This document shows, one piece after another, positions 1 to 9,924 of a stretch of 64,000 nucleotides of DNA. Both the position numbers and the translations under genes were made by a program. The stretch is from NCBI GenBank assembly GCA_902626245.1, contig CACOED010000001.1, positions 1-64,000 on the forward strand. The letters are read 5' to 3'. How positions within the stretch are numbered: position 1 is the stretch's first letter; the number at the start of each line of letters is the position of its first letter. This DNA comes from an uncultured Pelagibacteraceae bacterium (lineage in GTDB: Bacteria > Pseudomonadota > Alphaproteobacteria > Pelagibacterales > Pelagibacteraceae). The notes under the pieces are model-generated. The model was given only the letters and a program-made list of their open reading frames with translations. It searched no databases and was not told the origin of the DNA.

Positions 1-1107
1 CCTTCCTATAATTTCGTCTCTATCCATATAATAACCTTGTAGATGTCTGTGACCTGAATTTGGATCGAATTCAGTTCTTCCATGCAAAACTCTTCTATTA
101 TTAAACGAAAAAATATCACCTGGTTCAAGTCTAAAATTTATTTGAAATTTATCATCGTGCAAAAGATTTCCAAATCTGTGATGCGCTTTATAAACTTTAT
201 CCATAACATCTGGATGGCAATCTAAAGCATCCATAGTTGCTACACTAAATCTTATATCATTGTAATCACCGTCTTTGGTTAAAGAAATTGCTGGCCCGTA
301 AAAACTTCTGTAGGCTTCTTGCGTATAATCTTTATCTCTAAATTTAAGAGGTATATTCACTAATGTTTCAAATATTTCTTTTTCATTATTCCTTAAATAA
401 TCTGCAACAGCAAAGGCATCTACTGCTGATGAGTTTCCACCTTGTGCAGAATTAATTAAACAATGTAGAAATTGATATCCTGGTGGATTCTCAAACCAAG
501 GTAAATCCATATGATTCCTTAGAGCATGTGCTGAGTAAGCTGAATTGTTTGGCTTTGGAATATTTATAACCTCAAAAGGTGTTTTAAAAAAAGTTTCTCT
601 AGTGTGACTTATTCTGTTTAAAACTTTAAAAGCAGATTCTTTTTCCGTTGGAGCATTTTTAACAATTGCAATTCCTTTATAATGTAAAAGTTCTAGCCAA
701 TTTATTAATCCTTCTTTCGAATTAATAATTTCTTCATGATCTATACTAATAAATTCTAAATTTTTTTGAAGTGAGCAGTTCCATAATTGATAAGGAGAAA
801 TATATTTTTTTTTATTGTTTATCGTATAACAGTTTTTTCTTAACCACTCTTGATCGTAATAACTTGTGTGATTTCCTTCACTCCACTCAATTTCTAATTT
901 TCCTTCGTTATTAATTTTACATTTTTTTGGTTCTATATTTGTTGAAACTTCAAGTATATTAAACATTCTATGCCTTGAATCCTTATCATGAGCTGTGGGA
1001 CAGTTGTCCCTTAACCACATAAAATGAAAATTACTTTTCTCACCATCACTCCATTCAATATTTAAAGCTGAGCCATTTTTTTTAACTTTTGAAATTTCTA
1101 TTGCCAT
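1..1107 (-). CDS. gamma-butyrobetaine dioxygenase-like / TauD-family 2OG-Fe(II) oxygenase, C-terminus truncated at window edge
   Basis: Absent from the ORF track because it runs off the left edge. Reverse-strand reading starts MAIEISKVKKNGSALNIEWSDGEKSNFHFMWLRDNCPTAHDKDSRHRMFNI and ends in ...FRLEPGDIFSFNNRRVLHGRTEFDPNSGHRHLQGYYMDRDEI, with the GBBH N-terminal domain (WLRDNC) and TauD motifs. Confidence 0.85.
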   Translation of the reverse strand, partial: MAIEISKVKKNGSALNIEWSDGEKSNFHFMWLRDNCPTAHDKDSRHRMFNILEVSTNIEPKKCKINNEGKLEIEWSEGNHTSYYDQEWLRKNCYTINNKKKYISPYQLWNCSLQKNLEFISIDHEEIINSKEGLINWLELLHYKGIAIVKNAPTEKESAFKVLNRISHTRETFFKTPFEVINIPKPNNSAYSAHALRNHMDLPWFENPPGYQFLHCLINSAQGGNSSAVDAFAVADYLRNNEKEIFETLVNIPLKFRDKDYTQEAYRSFYGPAISLTKDGDYNDIRFSVATMDALDCHPDVMDKVYKAHHRFGNLLHDDKFQINFRLEPGDIFSFNNRRVLHGRTEFDPNSGHRHLQGYYMDRDEIIGR

Positions 1108-1282
1108 AAATTATATTTATTTTAATTAAATTTGTTTTCAATTCAATTTATAATTGAATTTCAATAATTTTTATGGATTTTTTCTTACTTTATTAACAGC
1201 AATTAATCTTATTAAAGGTTGTATTTTAATGCGTATCAAGTTTTAATACGACCAGTTTAAACTAATAATATGGAGGGAATTC

Positions 1283-2308
1283 ATGAAATTTCTTAAAAAA
1301 ATATTTCTTTCAATTGCATTTATTGCAGTAGCTTCATTTGCTACATCAAGTGCAAATGCTAAATGCAAAGTGCATTTGGGAGATTTTGATTGGGATAGTG
1401 CAAACGTTCATACAGCTATCACAAGTTATATTCTTGAACATGGATATGGATGCGATGTTGAAGTAACTAAAGGTAGTACAAGTCCAATTATGGCAGCACA
1501 CTATGATCAACAAATTGACATTGTTACTGAAGTTTGGAGAGATAATATAGTGCAAATGCACGAGGAAGCTGTTGCTGCTGGTAAAATTATTGAGTTAGGG
1601 ATTAACACTCCTTCATCAACTCAAGGTTTCTATGTAGATAAACCAACTGCAGACAAGTACAATTTAAAGTCTGTAGAAGATATGAAAAACCCAGAAATTG
1701 CAAAATTATTTGCTGATCCTGAAGCACCAGGAAAAGGTAGAATGACAAGCTGCATATCAGGATGGACTTGCTACACTATTAATATGGTTAAGCACAAAGT
1801 TTATGGCTTAGATGAATACTACACTAACTTTGACCCAGGTTCAGGAGGTGCATTAGATGCTGCTATTGCAGGTGCATTTAAAAAAGGTAAGCCGGTATTT
1901 TCTTACTATTGGACACCAACAGGCTTAATGGGCAAAGTTGATTTAGTTCAGCTTGAAGAGCCAGAATATAAAGCTGACTGCTGGACAAAAATGATGGCTG
2001 TTGTAGAAAAAATTAAAGCTGATGGCCCAGATGCATACACAGATACTTGTGCAAGTGCATATGTAAATATGGCTTTAACAAAATCTGCATCAACAACTTT
2101 TTCAAGTAAAAAATCTAATAAAAAAATCTTAGACTTTATTAGAGCTTATTCTGTCCCAACTCCAGATGTAAACAGATCACTTGCTTACTATATGGATGAA
2201 TCAGGTGGTGACATGGAAGCTACTGCTAAACATTTCTTGTCAAATACTGGTATGTGGAAGAAGTGGGTTCCAGCTGATGTTGCAGCAAAAGTTGTGGATA
2301 CACTATAA
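1283..2308 (+). CDS. proX: Glycine betaine/proline-type ABC transporter substrate-binding protein (ProX/OpuAC family)
   Basis: Signal peptide, CHLGDFDWDSANVHTAITSYILEHGYGCDVEVTKGSTSPI, followed by permease and ATPase; SD ggaggg upstream. Confidence 0.85.
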   Translation: MKFLKKIFLSIAFIAVASFATSSANAKCKVHLGDFDWDSANVHTAITSYILEHGYGCDVEVTKGSTSPIMAAHYDQQIDIVTEVWRDNIVQMHEEAVAAGKIIELGINTPSSTQGFYVDKPTADKYNLKSVEDMKNPEIAKLFADPEAPGKGRMTSCISGWTCYTINMVKHKVYGLDEYYTNFDPGSGGALDAAIAGAFKKGKPVFSYYWTPTGLMGKVDLVQLEEPEYKADCWTKMMAVVEKIKADGPDAYTDTCASAYVNMALTKSASTTFSSKKSNKKILDFIRAYSVPTPDVNRSLAYYMDESGGDMEATAKHFLSNTGMWKKWVPADVAAKVVDTL

Positions 2309-2330
2309 CTTTTAAAACAATTTTTTATAC

Positions 2331-2359
2331 TAAGAGCCCTTGCGGGCTCTTAGTTTTTT
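2331..2359 (+). terminator. Rho-independent terminator-like hairpin after proX, upstream of proW
   Basis: TAAGAGCCC-TTGC-GGGCTCTTA followed by GTTTTTTA. Confidence 0.8.
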
Positions 2360-2371
2360 AAGAGAAAAATA

Positions 2372-3388
2372 ATGGGAAAATATAAAAAACATATTTTGTA
2401 TTCACTATATTTAATTGCTTTTTGTGCTATGGTTTATGTTGCATATACAAGCTCAAAATATAGACCCGAAAGTGTTTCAATTTTATTTACAGATTTATCT
2501 TGGCTAGGTAATTGGCCTAAGTGGCTAGATCTTCCATTAATGCCTTTTTTAAATGACGGTTTTGATAACCTTATAAGAAAATATGGAATGTTTTTTGAAG
2601 GAATTAATAATTTCTTATTAGGTCTTTATACAGATATGAAAAATTTTATGGTTGGATTGCCTTGGCCATTACTAATGATTTCGGTAATTGCTCTTGCATA
2701 TTTTGCAAGTGGAAGAAATATGGGTACTACAATTATGGTTGCTTTCTGTGTTTTCTTTCTTGGTTTTTTAAGTCCTAGATATTGGGATAAATGTATTATG
2801 ACGACTTGTATAGTTGTTATTGGAATGTTGCTTTGTTTGGTAATTGGTATTCCTGTTGGAATAATGATGGCTAGAAATAAAAAAGTAAGAAATGCAATAT
2901 TACCAATTCTTGATTTAATGCAAACAATTCCAAGTTTTTGCTATTTAATTCCAGGAATTTTATTATTTGGTTTGGGTGCAGTTCCAGCTATCTTTGCAAT
3001 ATTTGTTTATGCTGTACCACCATTAATAAGATTAACCGATCTTGGAATTAGATTGGTCGACACAGAAGTTGTAGAAGCAGCGGAGGCTTTTGGGGCTAGT
3101 AAAAAACAAAAATTGTGGGGAGTGCAATTGCCTTTAGCCCTTCCAAATATAATGCAAGGAATTAACCAATGCACCATGATGGCTTTAGCAATGGTGGTAA
3201 TCGCTTCGATGATAGGTACTAGAGGAATTGGAGATGAAGTTTTATTAGGATTACAACAATTAAACGTAGGTATGGCTACTGAAGCAGGTATTGCAATTGT
3301 TTTACTAGCTATTATATTCGACCGAATTACACAATCTTACGGAGAAAAAATTCAAGAAAGAACAAAAACAAAAAAAATAAAATTATAA
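2372..3388 (+). CDS. proW: Glycine betaine/proline ABC transporter permease (ProW family)
   Basis: Multi-TM, typical EAA region VVEAAEAFGASKKQKLWGVQLPLALPNIMQGINQ. Confidence 0.85.
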   Translation: MGKYKKHILYSLYLIAFCAMVYVAYTSSKYRPESVSILFTDLSWLGNWPKWLDLPLMPFLNDGFDNLIRKYGMFFEGINNFLLGLYTDMKNFMVGLPWPLLMISVIALAYFASGRNMGTTIMVAFCVFFLGFLSPRYWDKCIMTTCIVVIGMLLCLVIGIPVGIMMARNKKVRNAILPILDLMQTIPSFCYLIPGILLFGLGAVPAIFAIFVYAVPPLIRLTDLGIRLVDTEVVEAAEAFGASKKQKLWGVQLPLALPNIMQGINQCTMMALAMVVIASMIGTRGIGDEVLLGLQQLNVGMATEAGIAIVLLAIIFDRITQSYGEKIQERTKTKKIKL

Positions 3389-3392
3389 AAAT

Positions 3393-4442
3393 ATGAGTAA
3401 AATTGAAATAAAAAATGTCTATAAAATTTTTGGAGATCAGCCTTCTAAAGTTCTTCCAATGGTTCAAGATGGAGCAACAAAAGAAGAAATTCTAGAAAAA
3501 ACTGGACATACAGTTGGTTTAGATAATGTTTCTTTATCTATAGAAGAGGGAGAAACTTTTGTATGTATGGGGCTTTCAGGTTCTGGAAAATCAACTCTTA
3601 TCAGACACATAAATAGATTGATAGATCCAACATCAGGTGTTGTATCTGTTGAAGGAACTAATGTAATGGATTTGGATCCAAAAGGTCTCATTGAATTTAG
3701 AAGACATAAAATGAGCATGGTCTTTCAAAGGTTTGGTTTGTTTCCTCACAAGACAGTCCTAGAAAATGTCGGTTATGGTCTTGAAGTTCAAGGACAAAAA
3801 CCAGAGGAGAGAAATAAAACTGCAATGGAAAAAATTGAATCTGTAGGTTTAAATGGATTTGAACATCAATATCCAAATCAATTATCTGGTGGAATGCAAC
3901 AAAGAGTTGGTTTAGCTAGAGCACTTGCAACAAATACAGACATTATGTTAATGGATGAAGCTTTTTCTGCATTAGACCCTTTGATAAGAAGTGACATGCA
4001 AAAACAATTAATAGATTTACAAAGTGAATTAAAAAAAACAATAGTGTTTATTACTCATGATTTAGATGAATCATTAAGATTAGGTGATCATATTGGAATA
4101 TTAAATGGCGGAAGACTGGTACAAGTAGGTTCACCTATAGACATCATTATGAATCCTGCTGACGATTATGTTGAAGCTTTTGTTAAAGATGTAAATAGAG
4201 CAAAAGTTATCAAAGCAAAAATTATTATGTCTCCAGTTAATTCATCTAACGGTATTGATAAATCAAATCTTATTAAAGTCCAAGAAGATCAATTTTTAGA
4301 TGAATTTTTACCAAAAGTAGTTTGTTCAAATGCAAACTGCGAAGTAGTAGATAAAAATGGTAATGTAAAAGGATATTTAACACAAAAAGAACTTTCAAAA
4401 GCCTTAACAAAAGAACATATGGCTGATGCCGCTAAGTCTTAA
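3393..4442 (+). CDS. proV: Glycine betaine/proline ABC transporter ATPase (ProV family)
   Basis: Walker A GLSGSGKST, signature LSGGMQQRVGLARA, Walker B IMLMDEAFSALDP; C-terminal CBS-like extension. Confidence 0.9.
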   Translation: MSKIEIKNVYKIFGDQPSKVLPMVQDGATKEEILEKTGHTVGLDNVSLSIEEGETFVCMGLSGSGKSTLIRHINRLIDPTSGVVSVEGTNVMDLDPKGLIEFRRHKMSMVFQRFGLFPHKTVLENVGYGLEVQGQKPEERNKTAMEKIESVGLNGFEHQYPNQLSGGMQQRVGLARALATNTDIMLMDEAFSALDPLIRSDMQKQLIDLQSELKKTIVFITHDLDESLRLGDHIGILNGGRLVQVGSPIDIIMNPADDYVEAFVKDVNRAKVIKAKIIMSPVNSSNGIDKSNLIKVQEDQFLDEFLPKVVCSNANCEVVDKNGNVKGYLTQKELSKALTKEHMADAAKS

Positions 4443-5211
4443 AAATAAAAAAATTATTATTTCAGCTGGAGCTTCGGGAATTGGTTGGTCGACTGCAAAG
4501 ATTTGTCTCTCAAAAGGAGCTACCGTTTATATTTGTGATATTGAAAGTAAATATTTAAAAAAAGCACAAAAACATCCGTTAAATAAAAAGAAATTATTTG
4601 CATATGAATGTGATGCTTCTGATGAGTATGCGGTTTCAGATTTTTTTGATAAAATTAAAAAAAAAACAAAAAAAATCGATGCTTTAATTAATAATGTAGG
4701 AATTGCAGGCCCAACTGGAAGTATAGAAAAGTTAAGCTCTGAAGATTGGGAAAAAACATTGAAAATAAATGTCATAAGTCATTTTTATTTTACAAAACTT
4801 GCAATACCAATGCTTAAAAATAATAAAAGAGGCTCTATCATAAATATTTCCTCTACCGCAGGAATTATGGGTTTTGCTTTACGTTCTCCTTATGCGGCGA
4901 GTAAATGGGCGATTATAGGATTAACAAAAACTTTAGCTATAGAACTAGGTAAATTCAAAATTCGAGTAAATGCTGTCTGTCCAGGAACTATTAAAGGAGA
5001 CAGAATGGATAGAGTAATTAAAGATAAAGCAAAATTTTTGAATGTATCAAAAAAAATAATCGAAAAAGATTTTTTATCTATGGCTTCAATAAATTCGTGG
5101 ATTTCTCAAGAAGATATTGGAAACATGTGCTCGTTTTTAATTTCAAAAGATAGTGAAAAAATATCAGGTCAGGTCTTTCCGGTGGATGGAAACACTATAA
5201 GAGCAGACTAA
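4426..5211 (+). CDS. Short-chain dehydrogenase/reductase
   Basis: SAGASGIG Rossmann motif, NNVGIAG, SST...YAASK catalytic motif; start overlaps the proV end. Confidence 0.85.
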   Translation: MPLSLKNKKIIISAGASGIGWSTAKICLSKGATVYICDIESKYLKKAQKHPLNKKKLFAYECDASDEYAVSDFFDKIKKKTKKIDALINNVGIAGPTGSIEKLSSEDWEKTLKINVISHFYFTKLAIPMLKNNKRGSIINISSTAGIMGFALRSPYAASKWAIIGLTKTLAIELGKFKIRVNAVCPGTIKGDRMDRVIKDKAKFLNVSKKIIEKDFLSMASINSWISQEDIGNMCSFLISKDSEKISGQVFPVDGNTIRAD

Positions 5212-5221
5212 TAGTTTTATT

Positions 5222-6109
5222 TTACTTATAATTTTTTAATTTTAATTTTTCTCTAGTTTCTGCAGGTGTCATAGTTGATACTCCTAGATCATTAACAATT
5301 CTAATTGCTTTTTCTACTAATTGAGCGTTGGTTGCTAATTTACCTTTTTCTAAATATAAATTATCCTCAAGACCTACTCTTGGATTGCCACCCATAATTA
5401 CAGTTTGGGCAACAAAAGGCATTTCATTTTTTGAAATTGCAAATCCTGACCAGACACCTTCTTTTGGCATAATGTCTTTCATGGCTTGCATTGCCAAAGG
5501 TGTTGCTGGCGCTCCCCATGGTATTCCTAAACACATTTGAAACATAGGTGGATCATTTAACAAACCTTCTTTATATAGTTGTGAACCAAACCACATATTT
5601 CCCAGGTCAAATGCCTCTATCTCGGGTTTTACATTTATCTCTTGTAATCTTTTTGCCGCTTTTCTCAAATCATTCGGTGTATTTACTGTAATGACTGAAC
5701 TATCTCCAAAATTTAAAGTTCCACAGTCTAGTGTGCATATTTCAGGTAAAAACTGTTCTGCATTTGCAATTCTTTCCATAACATTTGCCATATCTGTCAT
5801 TGGGCCAAAATCAAGAGGGTCTTTTCCCTGCCCTATATCTAAATCTCCACCCATGCCTGTAGTCAAATTTAAAACAACATCGGTATCACTTGATCTTATT
5901 TTATCGACTACTTCTTTATATAAATCTAATCTTCTACTTGGCGTTCCATCTTCTTCTCTTACATGTATATGAGCAATTGCAGCTCCAGCCTTTGCCGCTT
6001 CAATTGCAGCTGTAGCAATTTGATCAGGTGTCTTTGGTAAATCTGGATGTTTGCCAGCCGTATCGCCTGATCCAGTAACTGCACAAGAAACAAAAACTTT
6101 TTTACTCAT
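5222..6109 (-). CDS. BKACE family (DUF849) beta-keto acid cleavage enzyme, resembling 3-dehydrocarnitine cleavage enzyme
   Basis: SCAVTGSGDT, AHIHVREEDG, NLTTGMGGDLDIGQGKDPLDFGPMTD, EICTLDCGTLNFGD, VGLEDNLYL. Confidence 0.85.
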   Translation of the reverse strand: MSKKVFVSCAVTGSGDTAGKHPDLPKTPDQIATAAIEAAKAGAAIAHIHVREEDGTPSRRLDLYKEVVDKIRSSDTDVVLNLTTGMGGDLDIGQGKDPLDFGPMTDMANVMERIANAEQFLPEICTLDCGTLNFGDSSVITVNTPNDLRKAAKRLQEINVKPEIEAFDLGNMWFGSQLYKEGLLNDPPMFQMCLGIPWGAPATPLAMQAMKDIMPKEGVWSGFAISKNEMPFVAQTVIMGGNPRVGLEDNLYLEKGKLATNAQLVEKAIRIVNDLGVSTMTPAETREKLKLKNYK

Positions 6110-6155
6110 TAATAAAATATTTTTGCAATTAAATTATACCTATTTAAATAAATAA

Positions 6156-6929
6156 TCAATTCAAGAGACTATTGACAGATGAAGGCTTAATTGGTTTAAA
6201 ATTTCTACCATGTTTATAATCAGGTCTTGCAAATTTAGTTTGAGCATTATCACATGGATTTAGAATAGCAGAAAAGATAGCTCTATCCATAGGGGACATA
6301 TTTTGTGCTGAACCGTGTACTAAATTATCAACAAAAATTAAGGCTGTACCTGCTCTACCTCGAGCAGAAACAATTCCATTTTCTTTTACTAAATCTCTTA
6401 CTGTTTGTTGGTTAACAACCCATAATGGATAATTTGTTGTGATTGTATCAAGTTTTGACGGGGCTGAACCATATTTATGAGATTTAGGAATAAAAAAAAG
6501 AGGACCATTAAATTCTGTAACATCATCAATGAAAACATGTAAATTTAAAGCTAAAGGTTTCGGCACCCCATCTTCTCCAGAGTGAGTAGCAAAATCATAA
6601 TGCCATTGCCATACCTCCCCAGTGAATGCCGCTTTAACATTTATTTTTGTCTGTTGAATATAAAGACTATTTCCACGTATTTGGCATGCGGGTTCAAAAA
6701 AATTGGGATGTCTGGTCAGATCAGAAAAAAAACTACTTCTGAGATGTAAACCCATAGCAGTTCGAACAACTCCAGAGGATTTTTCTATTATATTAGCCTC
6801 TGTTTTTTCATCAAAAACAGTTTTCATTTCTTCTCGAATTTTATTTACTTCTTTTTTTGAAAAACAATTTGGCAGAATAATATATCCAAGTTCCTCAATT
6901 TCTTTGAGTTGTGTTTCGTTAAGCCTCAT
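6156..6929 (-). CDS. Phytanoyl-CoA dioxygenase (PhyH) family protein
   Basis: WQWHYDFATHSGEDG (HxD), HGSAQNMS distal His, overall PhyH layout. Confidence 0.8.
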   Translation of the reverse strand: MRLNETQLKEIEELGYIILPNCFSKKEVNKIREEMKTVFDEKTEANIIEKSSGVVRTAMGLHLRSSFFSDLTRHPNFFEPACQIRGNSLYIQQTKINVKAAFTGEVWQWHYDFATHSGEDGVPKPLALNLHVFIDDVTEFNGPLFFIPKSHKYGSAPSKLDTITTNYPLWVVNQQTVRDLVKENGIVSARGRAGTALIFVDNLVHGSAQNMSPMDRAIFSAILNPCDNAQTKFARPDYKHGRNFKPIKPSSVNSLLN

Positions 6930-6995
6930 TTTTTACTGTATTAATTGCACAATTGTTCATATTTTTTTCTAAAAAAATATACTATCATAATACTT

Positions 6996-7724
6996 ATGGA
7001 AAGATCAGAAATATTAAATGATTTAGCGGCTGTTTTTAGATGGACAGCTAGATTGAATATGCATGAAGGTATTGCAAATCATTTAAGTGTATGTTCGCCT
7101 GATGAAGGAGGTGGTTTTTATGTAAATGGGACTGGAATGCATTTCAGTAAAATAAAAGCTAGCGATCTAATTCTAATAGAAGACAAAAATTTTGAAGAAA
7201 TGAAAAAAAAACCAGAAATTGTTGACCCAACTGCAATTAATATTCATGGAACAATTCATAAAAAAGTTCCAAATGCAAAATGTATATTACATGTTCATTC
7301 AAAATATGCATTGGCGCTTTCATGTTTAAAAGACCCAACTCTTCCACCAATAGATCAAAATACTATGCGATTTTATAATCGTGTAGCTGTATATAAGGAG
7401 TTTGGTGGTTTAGGATTTGAGGAAGAGTCTGAAAAAATGGCAAATAGTATCGGTAATTACAATATACTTTTATTAGCCAACCACGGAATATTAACAGCTG
7501 CCCCTACAATTGCTCAAGCCTTTGATGATTTGTATTACTTTGAAAAAGCTTGTGAAACATACATAACTGCTTTATCAACAAACAAAGAATTAAATATAGC
7601 AAGTCCAGAAATTGCAGAAAAGACTGCTCAAGATTGGGAAAATTATTCTACTGACATGGGTGAACTCCACCTTAAAGCAGTAAGATCTATCTTAGACTCT
7701 GAAGACCCCAGTTACAAAAAATAA
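6996..7724 (+). CDS. Class II aldolase/adducin family protein
   Basis: HEGIANHLSVCSPD, NIHGTIHKKVPNAKCILHVHSKYA, LLLANHGILTA. The track ORF starts at 6945; in-frame ATG at 6996 (MERSEILNDL) is the more likely start. Confidence 0.85.
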   Translation: MERSEILNDLAAVFRWTARLNMHEGIANHLSVCSPDEGGGFYVNGTGMHFSKIKASDLILIEDKNFEEMKKKPEIVDPTAINIHGTIHKKVPNAKCILHVHSKYALALSCLKDPTLPPIDQNTMRFYNRVAVYKEFGGLGFEEESEKMANSIGNYNILLLANHGILTAAPTIAQAFDDLYYFEKACETYITALSTNKELNIASPEIAEKTAQDWENYSTDMGELHLKAVRSILDSEDPSYKK

Positions 7725-7735
7725 CAAAATATCAG

Positions 7736-8197
7736 ATGAAAAGACTAATAATTATTTTATTATTTATTACTACTCCTTTGTATGCAGAAAAAATAGAAAG
7801 ACTTGGTTACTACAATATACAAGAAATTCTCGGGGATGATAATTTAACTTATAAAATAATTAAAGGTTGTGTATCTATGAACTCTGCAGTAACTGAGATT
7901 ATCAAAGAAGAACATCCAGATTTAGCAAAAGAATTTTTTGAAACAGCTAATTATCTTTATCCATTTGGAATCTTAGTCTTAAAAAAAATAAAAAATATAA
8001 ATCATCAAGAAGCTGAGAAAGAATATTTTTTTGGTGTAGATAATCTTACAGATAGTTACATAACCTTTATGAGAGAAAACGGAGAAATAAATAAAAGTTT
8101 TTTTAAAGGAACATTTTTAGGTGATGATTTAAATTTCTGTAATGAAATTAGAGGTGCTATAGAAGTGTCAATTTCTCACTCCCAAAAAACTGAATAA
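7736..8197 (+). CDS. Hypothetical secreted protein
   Basis: N-terminal signal-like sequence MKRLIIILLFITTPLYAEK. Confidence 0.55.
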   Translation: MKRLIIILLFITTPLYAEKIERLGYYNIQEILGDDNLTYKIIKGCVSMNSAVTEIIKEEHPDLAKEFFETANYLYPFGILVLKKIKNINHQEAEKEYFFGVDNLTDSYITFMRENGEINKSFFKGTFLGDDLNFCNEIRGAIEVSISHSQKTE

Positions 8198-8497
8198 TTA
8201 ATTTGTTTTTTTGAATTTTGGTATTTTTGATTTCTTTTTTTTCTTTTTCTTAGGTATTTTAGATTTTTTAGAATCAGAAGATCCGTCTCCACTAGAAACT
8301 TCTTCTATTGCTTCCAAGATTTCTTTACATTCAGTAGAGTTACAAAAATAAGTAGATCCAGTTTTAGTGTTATATAAATAAGCTCCACAATTATCTTTTT
8401 TTTTAATAGTACAATTAGTTGGCTCAAGTCTATATTCGGCAAATAGACTAGTTGAAGAGAATAAAAATAAAGTCAAAACTAAAAAAAATTTTTTCAT
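8198..8497 (-). CDS. Small secreted Cys-containing protein with Lys-rich C-terminal tail
   Basis: Signal peptide MKKFFLVLTLFLFSSTSLFAEY; four Cys; tail KKSKIPKKKKKKKSKIPKFKKTN. Confidence 0.5.
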   Translation of the reverse strand: MKKFFLVLTLFLFSSTSLFAEYRLEPTNCTIKKKDNCGAYLYNTKTGSTYFCNSTECKEILEAIEEVSSGDGSSDSKKSKIPKKKKKKKSKIPKFKKTN

Positions 8498-8705
8498 AAC
8501 AAAAATTAATTAAAAAAAATACTTTTTACAACTTGTATTAGAATAAATAATTAATTATTTCTAAACCCAACTTAGTATATTTTTTACATTAAAAACAAAC
8601 AAAAATTTTACGTCTAAAATTTATATATAAAAAAGAGAACTTCATAAATATGGATATATGTATCCTTTAATGAGATACTTATAATAATTAAGGAAAGGAG
8701 AGACA

Positions 8706-9908
8706 ATGAAGATAAAGAAAATGTTATATGTTGTTCTTTTCTCATGGTTTTTTGGAATATTTTCATCTGCTTCTGCTGGAGAATTATGCAAGGAGTGTCT
8801 AAGTAAAGTTCCTCAAGATATGAGAGATTATGTATACAACATGGACTTCATGGACAGTGATCAGCCACTAGGCGAAGCTGTAATGAGAAAATGGAAAAGT
8901 CCTAGAAAACCACCTTGGACAATAGGTTATGCCAGCACATATGCTGGAAATACTTGGAGAAAAGGTGCAATGGAACGTTTAATGGAAGTTGTTTATCCAA
9001 AATGGAAAGCGTTAGGAATGGTTGATGAAATCGTTATAACTCAATCAAATTTGGATGACTCTTTACAAATCCAACAAATGAGACAAATGATTGATGGTGG
9101 AAAAGTTGATGCTATAATTATTTGTTGTTCTAATATAACTGCTTTAAACACTACAATTAAATATGGTTGGGAAAAAGGTATACCAACACTATCATTTACA
9201 GGCTTTACTACATCTCCATATTCAATCAATACATCTGTTAACTACAGATTAGTTGGTTACTATGTGGGTGCGTGGATGGCAGAGTTAATTGGTGAAAAAG
9301 GTAACGTAATTGTTATGGAAGGAATTCCAGGTTATTCAGCATCTGACCAACAGAACAAAGGTGTTTTAGCTGCGTTAGATGAATACCCAAATGTTAAAGT
9401 TGTTGGACAATTAGCACATAACTGGACTTCTCAAATTGCTCAAAAAGAACTATCACAATGGTTATCAACTAATACGAAAAAAGTTGATGGTATTGCAGTT
9501 CAATCATCAGGAGAGACAGGAACATTACAAGCTCTACTTCAATCAGGGCTTGATCCAATCCCACCAATTGCTTTAGGTGGTGAATTAGGAGCTCTTTGTT
9601 ATTGGAGACAAAATCCAGATTATATCGATGAAGCGATATATGCATGGCCTCCAGGAGATGAAATTGAGTTAGGTATGGAAGTAATGATAAGAACACTTCA
9701 AGGTCAAGGTCCTAGAATCCAATCTATATTGGTTGGACCAGCTACTAAGAATTTTGATGAAATTAAAGCAATCTTAAATGAAGATTGTGATAGAAATTCT
9801 ACTGGTTGGGATAACCCAGGAATGGAAAAATGGGCGCCAAGATCTTATGTAGAAGCGTTCTTTGATAACCCTTCTGATCCGGAGAAATACGATCCAAAAT
9901 CTCACTAA
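8706..9908 (+). CDS. Sugar-type (RbsB-like) ABC transporter substrate-binding protein
   Basis: Signal peptide; periplasmic binding protein type 1 features (IGYASTYAGNTWRKGAMERL, GEKGNVIVMEGIPGYSASDQQNKGVLAAL); precedes RbsA-like ATPase and permeases; SD aaaggag. Confidence 0.8.
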   Translation: MKIKKMLYVVLFSWFFGIFSSASAGELCKECLSKVPQDMRDYVYNMDFMDSDQPLGEAVMRKWKSPRKPPWTIGYASTYAGNTWRKGAMERLMEVVYPKWKALGMVDEIVITQSNLDDSLQIQQMRQMIDGGKVDAIIICCSNITALNTTIKYGWEKGIPTLSFTGFTTSPYSINTSVNYRLVGYYVGAWMAELIGEKGNVIVMEGIPGYSASDQQNKGVLAALDEYPNVKVVGQLAHNWTSQIAQKELSQWLSTNTKKVDGIAVQSSGETGTLQALLQSGLDPIPPIALGGELGALCYWRQNPDYIDEAIYAWPPGDEIELGMEVMIRTLQGQGPRIQSILVGPATKNFDEIKAILNEDCDRNSTGWDNPGMEKWAPRSYVEAFFDNPSDPEKYDPKSH

Positions 9909-9924
9909 TACTTAAATTAAAAGT

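Noticed and set aside
1232-1250. CGTAT-N9-ATACG inverted repeat upstream of proX as a possible operator or riboswitch
   Set aside because: Only 5-bp arms in AT-rich spacer; no match to a known element that I can support.
4527-4775. 82-aa minus ORF opposite the SDR
   Set aside because: Overlaps the SDR coding sequence fully and lacks motifs.
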